IMG/VR virus record: IMGVR_UViG_3300010400_000003
Coordinates: 1 to 64,000 of that record
Length of the DNA: 64,000 nt
Strand: one strand, 5' to 3'
Source: a virus
Every line of letters begins with the position of its first letter. The stretch's first letter is position 1. The notes under the pieces were generated by a model, which was not told the origin of the DNA, ran no database searches, and was given only the letters and a program-made list of their open reading frames with translations. A program made the translations under genes and the position numbers. Below are positions 14,359 to 21,674 of this stretch, piece by piece.

Positions 14359-14558
14359 TCCTTCACAAGTTTGATGCTCTCCGCGCTCACCCACGCTGCG
14401 CCATCGCCGTGGCTCGGGTGGATGCGAACCTCGTCCCGTCCGTAGCGTTGTTGCACGGCCTCGACAATCACAGGAATCGCAAGCGCGCCGTCGGATCGCA
14501 ATTTGGGCCGCCAAATCGCTTTCCTCCAAACGTATTTTTCCAGTTCAGGCTTGGTCAT
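14355..14558 (-). CDS. Hypothetical protein, 67 aa
   Basis: The small protein MTKPELEKYVWRKAIWRPKL has ATGA-type overlaps at both ends (14355-14358 and 14555-14558). It has a basic N-terminal helix and a C-terminal VRIHPSHGDGAAWVSAESIK segment. No domain recognised. It is transcribed from the palindromic promoter at 14790-14836 together with the RHH-like protein upstream. Confidence 0.62.
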   Translation of the reverse strand: MTKPELEKYVWRKAIWRPKLRSDGALAIPVIVEAVQQRYGRDEVRIHPSHGDGAAWVSAESIKLVKE

Positions 14559-14767
14559 GGAATCGTTTCAGGCTTTGGGTCCACCAGCGCGGCCCGCTTG
14601 CGGCGCACGTCGTTTCGCAATCCCTCGCAAACAATCCGCTCCGCAGCGTCCGCCACAGAGTTTCCGTAAAGCCCAAGCGTGACAAGCCTCGAAAGGTGTT
14701 CGTGAACGCTCTTGCTCGTGGTAATCGTGATGCGCACCGTGCTCTTTTTAGCGGCTGTTTGGCTCAT
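14555..14767 (-). CDS. Ribbon-helix-helix-like DNA-binding protein, 70 aa
   Basis: The sequence VRITITTSKSVHEHLSRLV followed by TLGLYGNSVADAAERIVCEG has the beta strand, helix, turn, helix pattern of small RHH (MetJ/Arc-type) proteins, including the G-x-S turn between helices. It is the first gene behind the promoter with the 14-bp palindrome at 14816-14829, a position typical of an autoregulated repressor. That it binds this palindrome is inference. The leader carries GATCAAAC and no clear Shine-Dalgarno sequence. Confidence 0.6.
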   Translation of the reverse strand: MSQTAAKKSTVRITITTSKSVHEHLSRLVTLGLYGNSVADAAERIVCEGLRNDVRRKRAALVDPKPETIP

Positions 14768-14789
14768 GGTTGTGCTCCGTTCGGTTCAT

Positions 14790-14836
14790 GTTTGATCTCG
14801 CGCGCTCAGACTATGCCTGCGGTCGCAGGGTGTCAA
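14790..14836 (-). promoter_or_regulatory. Promoter with palindromic operator (copy 3)
   Basis: Minus strand: consensus -35 TTGACA (14831-14836), 17-bp spacer, -10 TAGTCT (14808-14813). The palindrome CCTGCGACCGCAGG (14816-14829) fills the spacer and GATCAAAC (14790-14797) lies in the leader. It is the best-conserved promoter of the set and drives the RHH gene at 14555. Confidence 0.72.
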
Positions 14837-14886
14837 CTGTAATCTCCCGCTGCGCGCCCCAATCGCTTGGAGCGCGGCGCGGAGGG

Positions 14887-15228
14887 TTACTTGCCAGCGG
14901 TGCCAATTCTCACGGCGACGTGATACGTGCCTGGATCGCCAAAGTCTCCCGTAGCACATTCCGATGTGCTTTTGTTTTCGTTGTCAATCCGTGCGTCGAG
15001 CATCCGGCCCTCGATTCGGTTGACGCCTTCCGTGCAATCGTCAGCCCGGAAGCGGGTGAAATGACACCAGTAGTCAGCGCCATCGCCTTCGGTGGCGCGC
15101 ACGATTGTTACCTCCCCGCCGGGAAACCGCACGGAGACATGGGCAGGCTCGCAAGCTTTCGGGTTGCCGGTGATAATCAGCAAGGCGTGATCCGAGCCGT
15201 TGCTTTGCAATTCAAATCGGTTTTTCAT
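14887..15228 (-). CDS. Hypothetical protein, 113 aa
   Basis: MKNRFELQSNGSDHALLIIT begins a strand-rich small protein with RFPGGEVTIVRATEGDGADY in the middle and a TYHVAVRIGTAGK end. No catalytic motif or membrane segment. The leader is A/C-rich and lacks a Shine-Dalgarno sequence; a strong hairpin (15251-15277) precedes it. Function unknown. Confidence 0.6.
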   Translation of the reverse strand: MKNRFELQSNGSDHALLIITGNPKACEPAHVSVRFPGGEVTIVRATEGDGADYWCHFTRFRADDCTEGVNRIEGRMLDARIDNENKSTSECATGDFGDPGTYHVAVRIGTAGK

Positions 15229-15250
15229 AAATGTTTTGGGTTAAGAGGTA

Positions 15251-15277
15251 GGCGGGCGCGCACCACACGCGCCCGCC
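15251..15277 (-). other. GC-rich intergenic hairpin
   Basis: A perfect 10-bp stem, GGCGGGCGCG with CGCGCCCGCC around a 7-base loop, lies between the stop at 15291 and the start at 15228. No T-run follows on either strand, so it is not a classical terminator. Similar hairpins precede other genes of this arm (16781, 18123, 18813, 22554). It may stabilise or process the mRNA. Confidence 0.5.
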
Positions 15278-15290
15278 ACCATCAACCGCG

Positions 15291-16733
15291 TCAGGCACCG
15301 ATCGCTTCTGCTTGCCTGTCGAGGAAGGCATCTTCCTGCGCTTGGGCGTAGGACGCCGTAGCGTCGGCCTTGCCGCAGTCACATTCCGCCGCGCCATGCA
15401 GCCGTTGCGCGCACGCTGGCCCGTGGCTTTCGTCCTCGGGGTTCGCCAGAACGCCCGCAATCAGGCAGGCCACGCTCCACGCACCTTCGGAGAATTTCTT
15501 GTACCAGACCTTGGACCGCATGGACCAGCGAAACCCGTTCGCCTTCAGCCGGTCAATGATTTCTCGCTCAGGCTTGGCTGGGAAGGAGACTTCGACGCCG
15601 CCCAATTCGAGGTTGCGGCGAACTGTGCCGGTCGTGCCCGCCTGGCCGTCCTGGCCGCCGTCAGCTTGCACGGCAGACCGCTCCGGCACTTCGAGGACCA
15701 GCTTGTACCAGTTCTCGGGCACATTCAGCCCGCCCTCGACTTCCTTGTTCCATACAACGCCCACAATCTTCGCGCCCGGCGGGAGTTCGGTCGCATCCAT
15801 CACTTGCCGCGCGGCAGTCGTCGCGCCCATGTAAGAGCCGTTCTCGAAGCGCGGTAGCCGGCAGTTCCAAAGTTCTTCGGTCGCCGGGATTTCTTCGAGC
15901 GCCAGAATCCAGCGCGCAACGTCGTTTTGGATCTTCATGGTTTCGTGATTCTCGCCGTAACCGCGGGAAACTGACGTGTAGGTAACACGGCCCAAGACGC
16001 GATCAACCGCCGTGCCGTAGTTGGAGCGATCGTACTCGTGCGAATCGGTCATGCCGTCAAAATGCCCGTCCTGATACTTGCCGACAATCTCACGGACTTG
16101 CTTCTCGGTCGGCCCATTCAGCCACGATACGCGCATGGAGTTGTGATCTGAGCGCACGGAGAATCGCGCGTAAGGCCACTTTTGAACCAGTTCGCTCTTG
16201 CAGTTCGCCGCAGCGCGCGGTCCGCCCCGCATGGCGTCCGCCGGAAGTGCCCACGGATACTTTGCCCGCAGTTCGGCCGCAATGCGGTCGGTTTCGATGC
16301 CGGCCAAACGCGACTTCTCGGCGCGATCCGCTTCAGCCTTCTGGCGTTCCGCCTGGTTCTCCGTGTCCTGTTCCGCCGTGATGCGGTTGTCAACGACGGG
16401 CATGTTGCGGCTCAGTTCGGGCAAAGCCGCCTCGATCTCGGTGCGGATTTGTGCCGCGTTAGCCTTGCTCACGGTCCAGTTGTATTTTTCGCCAATCGCC
16501 TTTTGCACGGCGGCAACGTCCTCGCGGCGATGGACGCCAAACAGTTCATTGAAACAGGAAGTGTGCTCCTGGCCGCCGATGACACCGGAGATTTCCTTCC
16601 GGTCGTTGTGCGCCATCCGCAGTTTGCCCAGCGCGCCGTTTACGGCGTTGACTTGAATCTTGCCCGGCGGGTTGGTCGTGTCGGCGGCCCACTTGCGCGG
16701 CGCCGTCGTGGTTGTGGTTTCGGTCGTGTTCAT
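15291..16733 (-). CDS. Polyvalent-type protein with LPD29-like domain
   Basis: The start is MNTTETTTTTAPRKWAADTT (16733), preceded by an A-rich leader. The middle region (about residues 165-240) matches the large polyvalent protein-associated domain LPD29: aspartate-poor helices, then WPYARFSVRSDHNSMRVSWL, EKQVREIVGKYQDGHFDGMT and DSHEYD. Near residues 395-450 a second module, GGVEVSFPAKPEREIIDRLK then RWSMRSKVWYKKFSEGA, is the small module often fused to such proteins. These domains occur in mobile-element proteins delivered into or acting in the cell; exact function unknown. The 480-residue protein is one of the largest accessory products here. Confidence 0.7.
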   Translation of the reverse strand: MNTTETTTTTAPRKWAADTTNPPGKIQVNAVNGALGKLRMAHNDRKEISGVIGGQEHTSCFNELFGVHRREDVAAVQKAIGEKYNWTVSKANAAQIRTEIEAALPELSRNMPVVDNRITAEQDTENQAERQKAEADRAEKSRLAGIETDRIAAELRAKYPWALPADAMRGGPRAAANCKSELVQKWPYARFSVRSDHNSMRVSWLNGPTEKQVREIVGKYQDGHFDGMTDSHEYDRSNYGTAVDRVLGRVTYTSVSRGYGENHETMKIQNDVARWILALEEIPATEELWNCRLPRFENGSYMGATTAARQVMDATELPPGAKIVGVVWNKEVEGGLNVPENWYKLVLEVPERSAVQADGGQDGQAGTTGTVRRNLELGGVEVSFPAKPEREIIDRLKANGFRWSMRSKVWYKKFSEGAWSVACLIAGVLANPEDESHGPACAQRLHGAAECDCGKADATASYAQAQEDAFLDRQAEAIGA

Positions 16734-16780
16734 GTTTTTCCTTTGGTTGATGTTTGATGGTTTATGCGGTTGCCCGCGTC

Positions 16781-16807
16781 CGCTCCCCGCCGGCATGACG
16801 GGGAGCG
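16781..16807 (-). other. GC-rich intergenic hairpin
   Basis: CGCTCCCCG (16781-16789) pairs with CGGGGAGCG (16799-16807), 9 bp, in the leader of the gene starting at 16733. No T-run. It belongs to the recurring hairpin set in this arm. Confidence 0.5.
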
Positions 16808-16815
16808 TTGCGCGA

Positions 16816-17094
16816 TCAACTCTCAGTCCAGATGTACTCAATCGCGGAATGGCTAATGTAGTAACACGGTCGCCCGTCGTAATGGCTTTTGTGGAAACTC
16901 ACGGCAAAGTCATCGGCCAAGTGTAAGCCTCGCTCGGCGCCCACGGCATAACTCATGTCGTGCGCCCACTGGTGAATGTCCCGGCAGTGTCGGCGCAGGG
17001 TCGCAAGCGTCACGTCTCGCGCAGCGTCCACCATCGCGTGGATTTTCGCCGCCGTGCTGTTCACGCAGCAAGTTGTGTAAGCGAATCGTTTCAT
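16816..17094 (-). CDS. Hypothetical protein, 92 aa
   Basis: MKRFAYTTCCVNSTAAKIHA starts a small helical protein. It has ATLRRHCRDIHQWAHDMSYA in the middle and an aromatic end (GRPCYYISHSAIEYIW). It overlaps the upstream zinc-ribbon gene stop by 4 bases. Unknown function. Confidence 0.6.
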   Translation of the reverse strand: MKRFAYTTCCVNSTAAKIHAMVDAARDVTLATLRRHCRDIHQWAHDMSYAVGAERGLHLADDFAVSFHKSHYDGRPCYYISHSAIEYIWTES

Positions 17095-17663
17095 CGCCCA
17101 GCCTCCTCGTTGTCGTGGTCAATGATCTCGACTTCCACGCCCGGCGGGCAGGTCGTCACTTCGGCGCAGCCGCCCTGGACTTCGACGATGACGCGCACAA
17201 GCGGGAGCATCGGATGGAGAGGCTTGCCCGCCACGAGTTGCCGCGCCGTGCTCTGAATGTGGCACAGCGCCCCGCACTCGGGACACTCGCCCGCCGGCAT
17301 CGGCTCGCCCGGGTCCACGCGCAAGAAGATGTCTTTGATCTCGGCCAACTCCAATTCGGAGCTAACCTTTCCGCAGTTCGGGCACGGCTCGCACATAGCC
17401 GGCTCGTTGGGCAGAGTCGGGCGCAGCGGGCGAACGGCGTCAGCTTGGGGTGTGATGGTCGTCGGCTTGTGCTCCAGCGCGAACTTATCCGCCCGCGCCC
17501 GCGTTTCAACTTCCTCGTGCCTTGCTCCGATGAACGGCACCCAGCCGCCCGCGGTCTGGACGAGGAATTGACAGCCGGCATCCGCTTCGCCGTCGTATCC
17601 GCAGACGTAAGGCCCGCGAACCGTGCCCGGTGGGAATGGTTTGTATTCAGTTGTTTCTTTCAT
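17091..17663 (-). CDS. Zinc-ribbon protein, 190 aa
   Basis: The protein carries CPNCGKVSSELE (about residue 93) and CPECGALCH (about residue 126), a split four-cysteine zinc site. Strands and a C-terminal acidic tail with VEVEIIDHDNEEAG follow. An additional YVCGYDGEADAGCQFLV segment lies near the N-terminus. It probably binds zinc; partner unknown. The leader CAACCATCAACCC has no Shine-Dalgarno sequence. Confidence 0.62.
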   Translation of the reverse strand: MKETTEYKPFPPGTVRGPYVCGYDGEADAGCQFLVQTAGGWVPFIGARHEEVETRARADKFALEHKPTTITPQADAVRPLRPTLPNEPAMCEPCPNCGKVSSELELAEIKDIFLRVDPGEPMPAGECPECGALCHIQSTARQLVAGKPLHPMLPLVRVIVEVQGGCAEVTTCPPGVEVEIIDHDNEEAGR

Positions 17664-17702
17664 GTGGTGTATGGGTTGATGGTTGAGGTTCGGGACCGCC
17701 GG

Positions 17703-17810
17703 TCAAAGCAGAATGTAGCAAAGCAGCGCAATATCCGCCGCGAAGTTCAGCGCCAGCGCGAACACCCAAAGCTGGGTATCGTCGCCGACGCCAGTGTATT
17801 TCAGGTTCAT
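17703..17810 (-). CDS. Tiny single-helix membrane protein, 35 aa
   Basis: MNLKYTGVGDDTQLWVFALA continues into a hydrophobic helix ending in a Leu-rich tail. The ATG at 17810 overlaps the stop of the upstream gene (ATGA at 17807-17810). The coding frame ends in TGA at 17703. It is short but well placed between packed genes. Function unknown. Confidence 0.5.
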   Translation of the reverse strand: MNLKYTGVGDDTQLWVFALALNFAADIALLCYILL

Positions 17811-18082
17811 GGTTCGGAGATTGCACCGATGAAGTCAGGGCGGGGCAAAACGCCAGTGCGGGCAAGCTCGGCGTCAAACTTCTTCTCATGGCAAGCGAGA
17901 CAGATGCCACCGGGGAAAACGGCGAGCGGGTCAACTTGGGTTCCGCATTGGCGGCAGCACGGGGTTAAGTTCGGGTTTGGTGCTTCTCCCCTTGCGAGTC
18001 GCTCCGTCTCAAGTTGACGGGCTTTCGCCCATATCCGGCCCATGCGGGCGTTGTATCGTTCGGCGCTGGTTCTTGTGTTCAT
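17807..18082 (-). CDS. Small zinc-finger-like protein, 91 aa
   Basis: It has two Cys pairs, CCRQCGTQ and CLACHEKKF (about residues 42-46 and 62-65), with an N-terminal basic helix (AERYNARMGRIWAKARQLET). It probably binds zinc and perhaps nucleic acid. Leader CATCAAACTCAACCACACC, without a Shine-Dalgarno sequence. Confidence 0.62.
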   Translation of the reverse strand: MNTRTSAERYNARMGRIWAKARQLETERLARGEAPNPNLTPCCRQCGTQVDPLAVFPGGICLACHEKKFDAELARTGVLPRPDFIGAISEP

Positions 18083-18122
18083 GGTGTGGTTGAGTTTGAT
18101 GACGCGGGATAATCCCCGCCCA

Positions 18123-18144
18123 CTGCCCCGCCGAAGCGAGGCAG
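18123..18144 (-). other. Intergenic hairpin
   Basis: CTGCCCCGC (18123-18131) and GCGAGGCAG (18136-18144) pair 8 of 9 bases around a CGAA loop, upstream of the gene that starts at 18082. No T-run. Confidence 0.4.
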
Positions 18145-18154
18145 GGAGGGAGAA

Positions 18155-18343
18155 TCACACCGCGTCGCAATACGCTTGGAAGCCTTCGCCAGTTTTCAGA
18201 AACAGCGCACACCGTAAAGCGCGCTCATTGCTCCACCCCATCTCCGTGAGGTAATCAACGATTTTGGTTTGTGAGAATCGCCGCGCCAGTTTGCGCGCCG
18301 TCGTGCAATTCCCGTTTATCAGGTTTTCGATCATGTTTTCCAT
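18155..18343 (-). CDS. Hypothetical helical protein, 62 aa
   Basis: MENMIENLINGNCTTARKLA continues into FSQTKIVDYLTEMGWSNERA, which looks like a small helix-turn-helix or helical bundle. No other motif. It lies between genes of the same polarity. Function unknown. Confidence 0.58.
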   Translation of the reverse strand: MENMIENLINGNCTTARKLARRFSQTKIVDYLTEMGWSNERALRCALFLKTGEGFQAYCDAV

Positions 18344-18368
18344 AGTTTCGAGATTGAGTGAACGGCGG

Positions 18369-18767
18369 TTAGGATTTGCAGCGATGGACTCGGCAAATGT
18401 CGTTGTCGCCGATGTTCACGCCATGCCAGCGCGAGCCGTCGAAGTTGAACCAAACGTCCTCGCGTGTTCCGGCGATGTTGTGCCTCGATTCGCGGCAGCA
18501 AGTCACGGGGAAGTTTGTCGAGCCTTCCCATGTGCCGACGTGAATCCGCGCACCGATGGTGCGGCGATACAGGACAGCGCGACCGCTCGCTTTCATGGCC
18601 TCGACTTCCAACTCTGCCAGCGCGTGGTTGTGCGCGTCAATTTCGGGCTGGCTCAACTCGCCAACCTTGCCAGTTGGCGCAAAGGCGCCGTGGCCGGTGA
18701 AGTTGAATATGTAACCGATCGGCGAGCCGTCGGCGGTTTTGATCGTGGTGTTTTGTGGTGTTTTCAT
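18369..18767 (-). CDS. Hypothetical protein, 132 aa
   Basis: The start MKTPQNTTIKTADGSPIGYI at 18767 is preceded by the leader CAACTGAAACCATCAACCAA; an upstream extension lacks protein-like composition. The middle has a helix (EIDAHNHALAELEVEAMKAS) followed by RAVLYRRTIGARIHVGTW and a C-terminal strand region with WFNFDGSRWHGVNIGDND. No family recognised. Confidence 0.6.
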   Translation of the reverse strand: MKTPQNTTIKTADGSPIGYIFNFTGHGAFAPTGKVGELSQPEIDAHNHALAELEVEAMKASGRAVLYRRTIGARIHVGTWEGSTNFPVTCCRESRHNIAGTREDVWFNFDGSRWHGVNIGDNDICRVHRCKS

Positions 18768-18812
18768 TGCGTTTTTGGTTGATGGTTTCAGTTGTGCGGA
18801 CTCCCGCGCAGA

Positions 18813-18831
18813 TGGGCGCACACGGCGCCCA
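18813..18831 (-). other. Intergenic hairpin
   Basis: TGGGCGC (18813-18819) and GCGCCCA (18825-18831) form a 7-bp stem with loop ACACG in the leader of the gene at 18767. No T-run. Confidence 0.42.
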
Positions 18832-18843
18832 CCTCCGCGAACG

Positions 18844-19059
18844 TCACGCGGCGATTGCAACGGGTTGGCCCGCGACCATGCCGTAGTAAAGCTCTGTCCC
18901 GGCGGGAATGTGCGCTGGCTTGGTCCGCACAGCCTCAGCAATCGCAGACTCGCGGTCCCATGCGTAAATGTAAACCGGATGCCACATGCGCCAAGTCAGG
19001 CGATGCTCGGTGAGAACGGGGTTGTTTCGTACTTCAGACGGTGGTGTTTTCGTTTTCAT
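18844..19059 (-). CDS. Hypothetical protein, 71 aa
   Basis: MKTKTPPSEVRNNPVLTEHR is followed by VYIYAWDRESAIAEAVRTKP, a pattern seen in small phage proteins that have a strand then a helix with alternating AIA residues. The gene is directly behind the palindromic promoter at 19072-19120. Function unknown. Confidence 0.62.
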   Translation of the reverse strand: MKTKTPPSEVRNNPVLTEHRLTWRMWHPVYIYAWDRESAIAEAVRTKPAHIPAGTELYYGMVAGQPVAIAA

Positions 19060-19071
19060 ATTCAGGTTGAT

Positions 19072-19120
19072 GTTTGATCTACTGTCGAGGGGAGTCTAGC
19101 AGCCTACGAGCGTAGGTCAA
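19072..19120 (-). promoter_or_regulatory. Promoter with palindromic operator (copy 1)
   Basis: Minus strand: -35 TTGACC (19115-19120), 16-bp spacer, -10 TAGACT (19093-19098), palindrome CCTACGCTCGTAGG (19103-19116) overlapping the -35, GATCAAAC (19072-19079) in the leader. It drives the gene at 18844-19059. Confidence 0.68.
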
Positions 19121-19141
19121 GCGGAAATCGTAAAAAGTTTC

Positions 19142-19354
19142 TCACAGGTTGAGCGAGTCCCGAATTTCCCGGCGCTCGTCAATCACGCTTCGCCCCTCCT
19201 TGGCAGAGCGATAGCCTTGCCGCCAATAGTCGGCCCGCTGACCGTTGACGCCTTTGCGGCCATGATACGGGCACGAGTCGGCGGGCTGACCGTCAAAAAA
19301 CGCTCGGGCGCCTTTCTCAAAGCACCCGATGAGTTGGTATCCCCAAGAGTTCAT
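19142..19354 (-). CDS. RMF/CrpP-like small protein, 70 aa
   Basis: The sequence FEKGARAFFDGQPADSCPYH, then DYWRQGYRSAKEG, matches the G-x2-A-x3-G-x5-CPY ... W-x2-G pattern of the ribosome modulation factor/CrpP group. RMF dimerises and inactivates ribosomes in stationary phase, and CrpP-like proteins are debated. A phage version could modulate host ribosomes; that is inference. It follows the gene at 19356 with a one-base gap. Confidence 0.55.
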   Translation of the reverse strand: MNSWGYQLIGCFEKGARAFFDGQPADSCPYHGRKGVNGQRADYWRQGYRSAKEGRSVIDERREIRDSLNL

Positions 19355-19355
19355 T

Positions 19356-19928
19356 TCAGAAAGGTACTTGCTCGGCAGGGCGGGCGGAAATGATTCGTTG
19401 GCACAGCGGACACCAAACGTGATCGTCCGGCTTTTCGTGGCTTGCGTGAGTCTCGGTCATCGTCAGCGCGGGAGAATCGTCCGCCGACTCCGGCACGTAA
19501 GGCGAACCAAACCGCTCGGCGTATTCCGCGTCCGTCCAGACGCCAAGCAGCTTGCCGTTCGCCTGATAAGCGGCAACCAAAGCCTCCGACGCGCGGTAGT
19601 GGTGTGTTTCGTTATCAGGCCCGCCTCGCGTCGCAATGATTCGAGGCTTGTCCGACTTCTCGCCGCGTAGTGTCGCGTAAAGGTGGAAAGCAAGCGTCCG
19701 GCATTGCCCGTCATCGTCCCAGCCGATAACGCCGATGTCTTTGAGGGTGAAACCGCGCAGCGTGTATTCGCAATAGTCGGTGTGGAACCCGTCGCTGCCG
19801 TCCATGTATTCGGCACCTTGCCAGCGGTCTTGGATGTATTTCGATGCGTCAGCGAGGTTGTTGAATCGCTCGATGCTTGGCCGTCCGAGACCTTCTTCGC
19901 GGCAGGCGATGGAGAGTTTTGCTTTCAT
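19356..19928 (-). CDS. Hypothetical protein with C-terminal CxxC, 190 aa
   Basis: MKAKLSIACREEGLGRPSIE begins a mixed alpha/beta protein. It includes TLKDIGVIGWDDDGQCRTLA and a late HVWCPLCQRIIS segment that could form half of a zinc site. It is the first gene behind the palindromic promoter at 19946-19992. No known family. Confidence 0.62.
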   Translation of the reverse strand: MKAKLSIACREEGLGRPSIERFNNLADASKYIQDRWQGAEYMDGSDGFHTDYCEYTLRGFTLKDIGVIGWDDDGQCRTLAFHLYATLRGEKSDKPRIIATRGGPDNETHHYRASEALVAAYQANGKLLGVWTDAEYAERFGSPYVPESADDSPALTMTETHASHEKPDDHVWCPLCQRIISARPAEQVPF

Positions 19929-19945
19929 ATTTTTGCTTGGTTCAG

Positions 19946-19992
19946 GTTTGATCTACCGGCCCGCAGAATACACCCTACGGACGTAGGCGCAA
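19946..19992 (-). promoter_or_regulatory. Promoter with palindromic operator (copy 2)
   Basis: Minus strand: -35-like TTGCGC (19987-19992), 16-bp spacer, -10 TATTCT (19965-19970), palindrome CCTACGTCCGTAGG (19974-19987), GATCAAAC (19946-19953). Confidence 0.68.
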
Positions 19993-20157
19993 GCATTTTC
20001 TTCAAAATTCGCACTTGCGCCCGAAACGCGGTTGTGCCATTGGTTGCGCAATGCTTGGCTGCATCAAATACTTTCGCCCGACGATTGGCGCCCGTAACGG
20101 TGCGCCGGATGCCGCCAAGCTTCTTCTTCGTCGGGCGAATTCATTTGAGGGGTCGCT

Positions 20158-20382
20158 GTGAGACTCGGCCACGAGAAAGCCCGCCGCCGCGACTTGGAGC
20201 GCAAGCCAGCCCGCCGCTACCACAACCCGAGTTTCATCGCCATCGCTGGCCAGGCTTCAAAACCGTTCCGCCCAGGAATGTTCGAGGGCAAGTCGGTTCA
20301 GGAAGTCCGCGCGACCGTGGGCACGGACACAAATCCCGTTTTCGTCTCCGTCAGGCCAGAAGCGCCCGACGGCGTTCTTTGA
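20158..20382 (+). CDS. Possible small basic protein, 74 aa (doubtful)
   Basis: A GTG start at 20158 follows GAGGGG at Shine-Dalgarno distance. The product starts MRLGHEKARRRDLERKPARR and continues with PSFIAIAGQASKPFRPGMFE and VRATVGTDTNPVFVSVRPEA, which looks moderately protein-like. It is opposite in direction to all neighbours and is followed by the terminator-like hairpin at 20652. The opposite strand also has an open frame, so coding is uncertain. Confidence 0.3.
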   Translation: MRLGHEKARRRDLERKPARRYHNPSFIAIAGQASKPFRPGMFEGKSVQEVRATVGTDTNPVFVSVRPEAPDGVL

Positions 20383-20651
20383 GATGTACAACTGCGCTGG
20401 GTGAACGCCTTACCCGCGGATCACCCTTGAAAGCGGGTCGCCAACGCGCCCGCCAGACCGGCGAACACAAAGCCGGCCGAGACAAAATCATGCCGCCGCG
20501 TCATCCGACTGCGAAAGCACCGGGACAGGCCGCAACCCGAGCCATACGCCAAGCACATTCGCCGCGCCAACTCGCCGCTCGATCCATGACGCCCGAGCGT
20601 GGTTGCAGGTCCGAAAACTGCGCCTCTGACTACCTCAAAGCAACGTAAAAA

Positions 20652-20680
20652 CCAGCCGTAAACCCGGCTGGCGGCCTTTT
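20652..20680 (+). terminator. Terminator-like hairpin
   Basis: CCAGCCG (20652-20658) pairs with CGGCTGG (20665-20671) across a 6-base loop. TTTT ends at 20680 after GCGGCC, and an A-run precedes the stem. It could stop plus-strand transcripts from the gene-poor stretch; the T-run is short. Confidence 0.4.
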
Positions 20681-20793
20681 GCCAAACCTCGAACCAAGCC
20701 ACCGAAGCACGCGCCCACCGACTGCCCGAAATCCAGACAGGAGCGAGACACGCGAATTCCCAATCCAGGAGACGCACGCGCCCGCAGTGGGGA

Positions 20794-20949
20794 CTATGAC
20801 CCAACCTCCGCTCGGTACCTATATGCTCCCCATACGATACTATATCCTCCATATCCGCTATTGGTATGCGCTGGGGGTGATATAGGTTCCGAATCACGAC
20901 AATCCCGACTGACTTGGTTGATTAAAGCCTCCCAATCTTGTGCATACAT
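20794..20949 (-). CDS. Possible small protein, 51 aa (doubtful)
   Basis: The ATG at 20949 is preceded by AAAGGCG at plausible ribosome-binding distance. The product MYAQDWEALINQVSRDCRDS has an amphipathic helix, then a Gly/Tyr-rich end with TNSGYGGYSIVWGAYRY. No family and no overlap with neighbours; it may be a shadow frame. Confidence 0.27.
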   Translation of the reverse strand: MYAQDWEALINQVSRDCRDSEPISPPAHTNSGYGGYSIVWGAYRYRAEVGS

Positions 20950-21165
20950 TATTCGCCTTTCAACCTCATGCAAATGAGCCACTTGCACAGGTTGTGGATT
21001 GTGGGGTGGATTATGACGGCCAAGAGTCCACAATTTCCTACCGGTTGTGGTGTCGAGTCGAAGCTGGCGGCCACGACGACCGACCGGCCCGGGGCTAGAT
21101 CCTGACGGTGGACGACCAAGCCGGGCATCGCGGGGGTGGCGTGGGGTGGCCTGAAAAGTATCGTA

Positions 21166-21666
21166 TCAGGTAGCGATTCCAGCGCAGTCGTTTCTGGAAA
21201 AGCATCTGAGCCGGTTATTCTCCGGTTCGATCGGCCTGACGTTTGAGAAGTGAGCAGCCTTCAGAACTTGTGATTCAATGGTGAGATCGAAGGAACCAAG
21301 CGGGGCGATGTGGTCGCACTCCCAAAGGTCGCCGTAGTTCTCCCACGACCAGCCCGGCTTGAACTGAGAGGCGATATGCCTGCGAAAGTCTGCTGGTGAG
21401 CAGGCGAGCACCTTTGAGTGACGTTTCGACTTTGGGTGGTAAACGATGGCGTTTCGAACTGCGGCGTAGATCCGGCGCATGTTGATGTGGTGCCTCCGAG
21501 GCTTGCTAACCGCGGCGAGGTATTCGGCCTTGGTTTTCATCCCGAGCCGCAAGCGACGCGATGCGTTGATTTCCTCTCGGTGAGCGTCTTTGTGGGCGAG
21601 TATATTCGCCCGGTTAGCGGCGTAGTAGGCTTTGTTCCTGGCGCTTCGTTCCTCGATTGTTTCCAT
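21166..21666 (-). CDS. HNH homing endonuclease, 166 aa
   Basis: The start METIEERSARNKAYYAANRA (21666) follows a TTGACA-17-TGGAAT promoter. A basic helical N-terminus is followed by the family core: ACSPADFRRHIASQFKPGWS, then LWECDHIAPLGSFDL, then FSNVRPIEPENNRLR. It is related to the proteins at 5991 and 47432. It stands alone beside the gene-poor region. It is probably a free-standing homing endonuclease. Confidence 0.78.
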   Translation of the reverse strand: METIEERSARNKAYYAANRANILAHKDAHREEINASRRLRLGMKTKAEYLAAVSKPRRHHINMRRIYAAVRNAIVYHPKSKRHSKVLACSPADFRRHIASQFKPGWSWENYGDLWECDHIAPLGSFDLTIESQVLKAAHFSNVRPIEPENNRLRCFSRNDCAGIAT

Positions 21667-21674
21667 AGGCGTGA

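Larger units (their letters stand above)
19993..21165. other. Gene-poor 1.2-kb stretch, possible control or origin region
   Basis: No convincing gene family is seen here. Frames on both strands are open, but their products look like shadows. The stretch holds a possible short plus-strand gene (20158-20382) and a terminator-like hairpin (20652-20680). An AT-rich run lies at about 20815-20885. At 20959-21050 there are an imperfect palindrome around TGCAAATGAGCCACTTGCA, tandem TTGTGG units with a DnaA-box-like TGTGGATTG, and inverted CCACAA/TTGTGG copies. Such repeats occur at origins; this is only suggestive. Confidence 0.35.

Noticed and set aside
19683-20648. A 321-codon plus-strand frame
   Set aside because: Its first 80 codons are antisense to the gene at 19356, and the remainder is Arg/Pro/Ala-rich with no motif and no SD-supported start.
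20421-20897. A 158-codon minus-strand frame in the gene-poor stretch
   Set aside because: Composition is Arg/Trp/Gly-rich, it crosses a terminator-like hairpin and has no start signal or overlap with neighbours.
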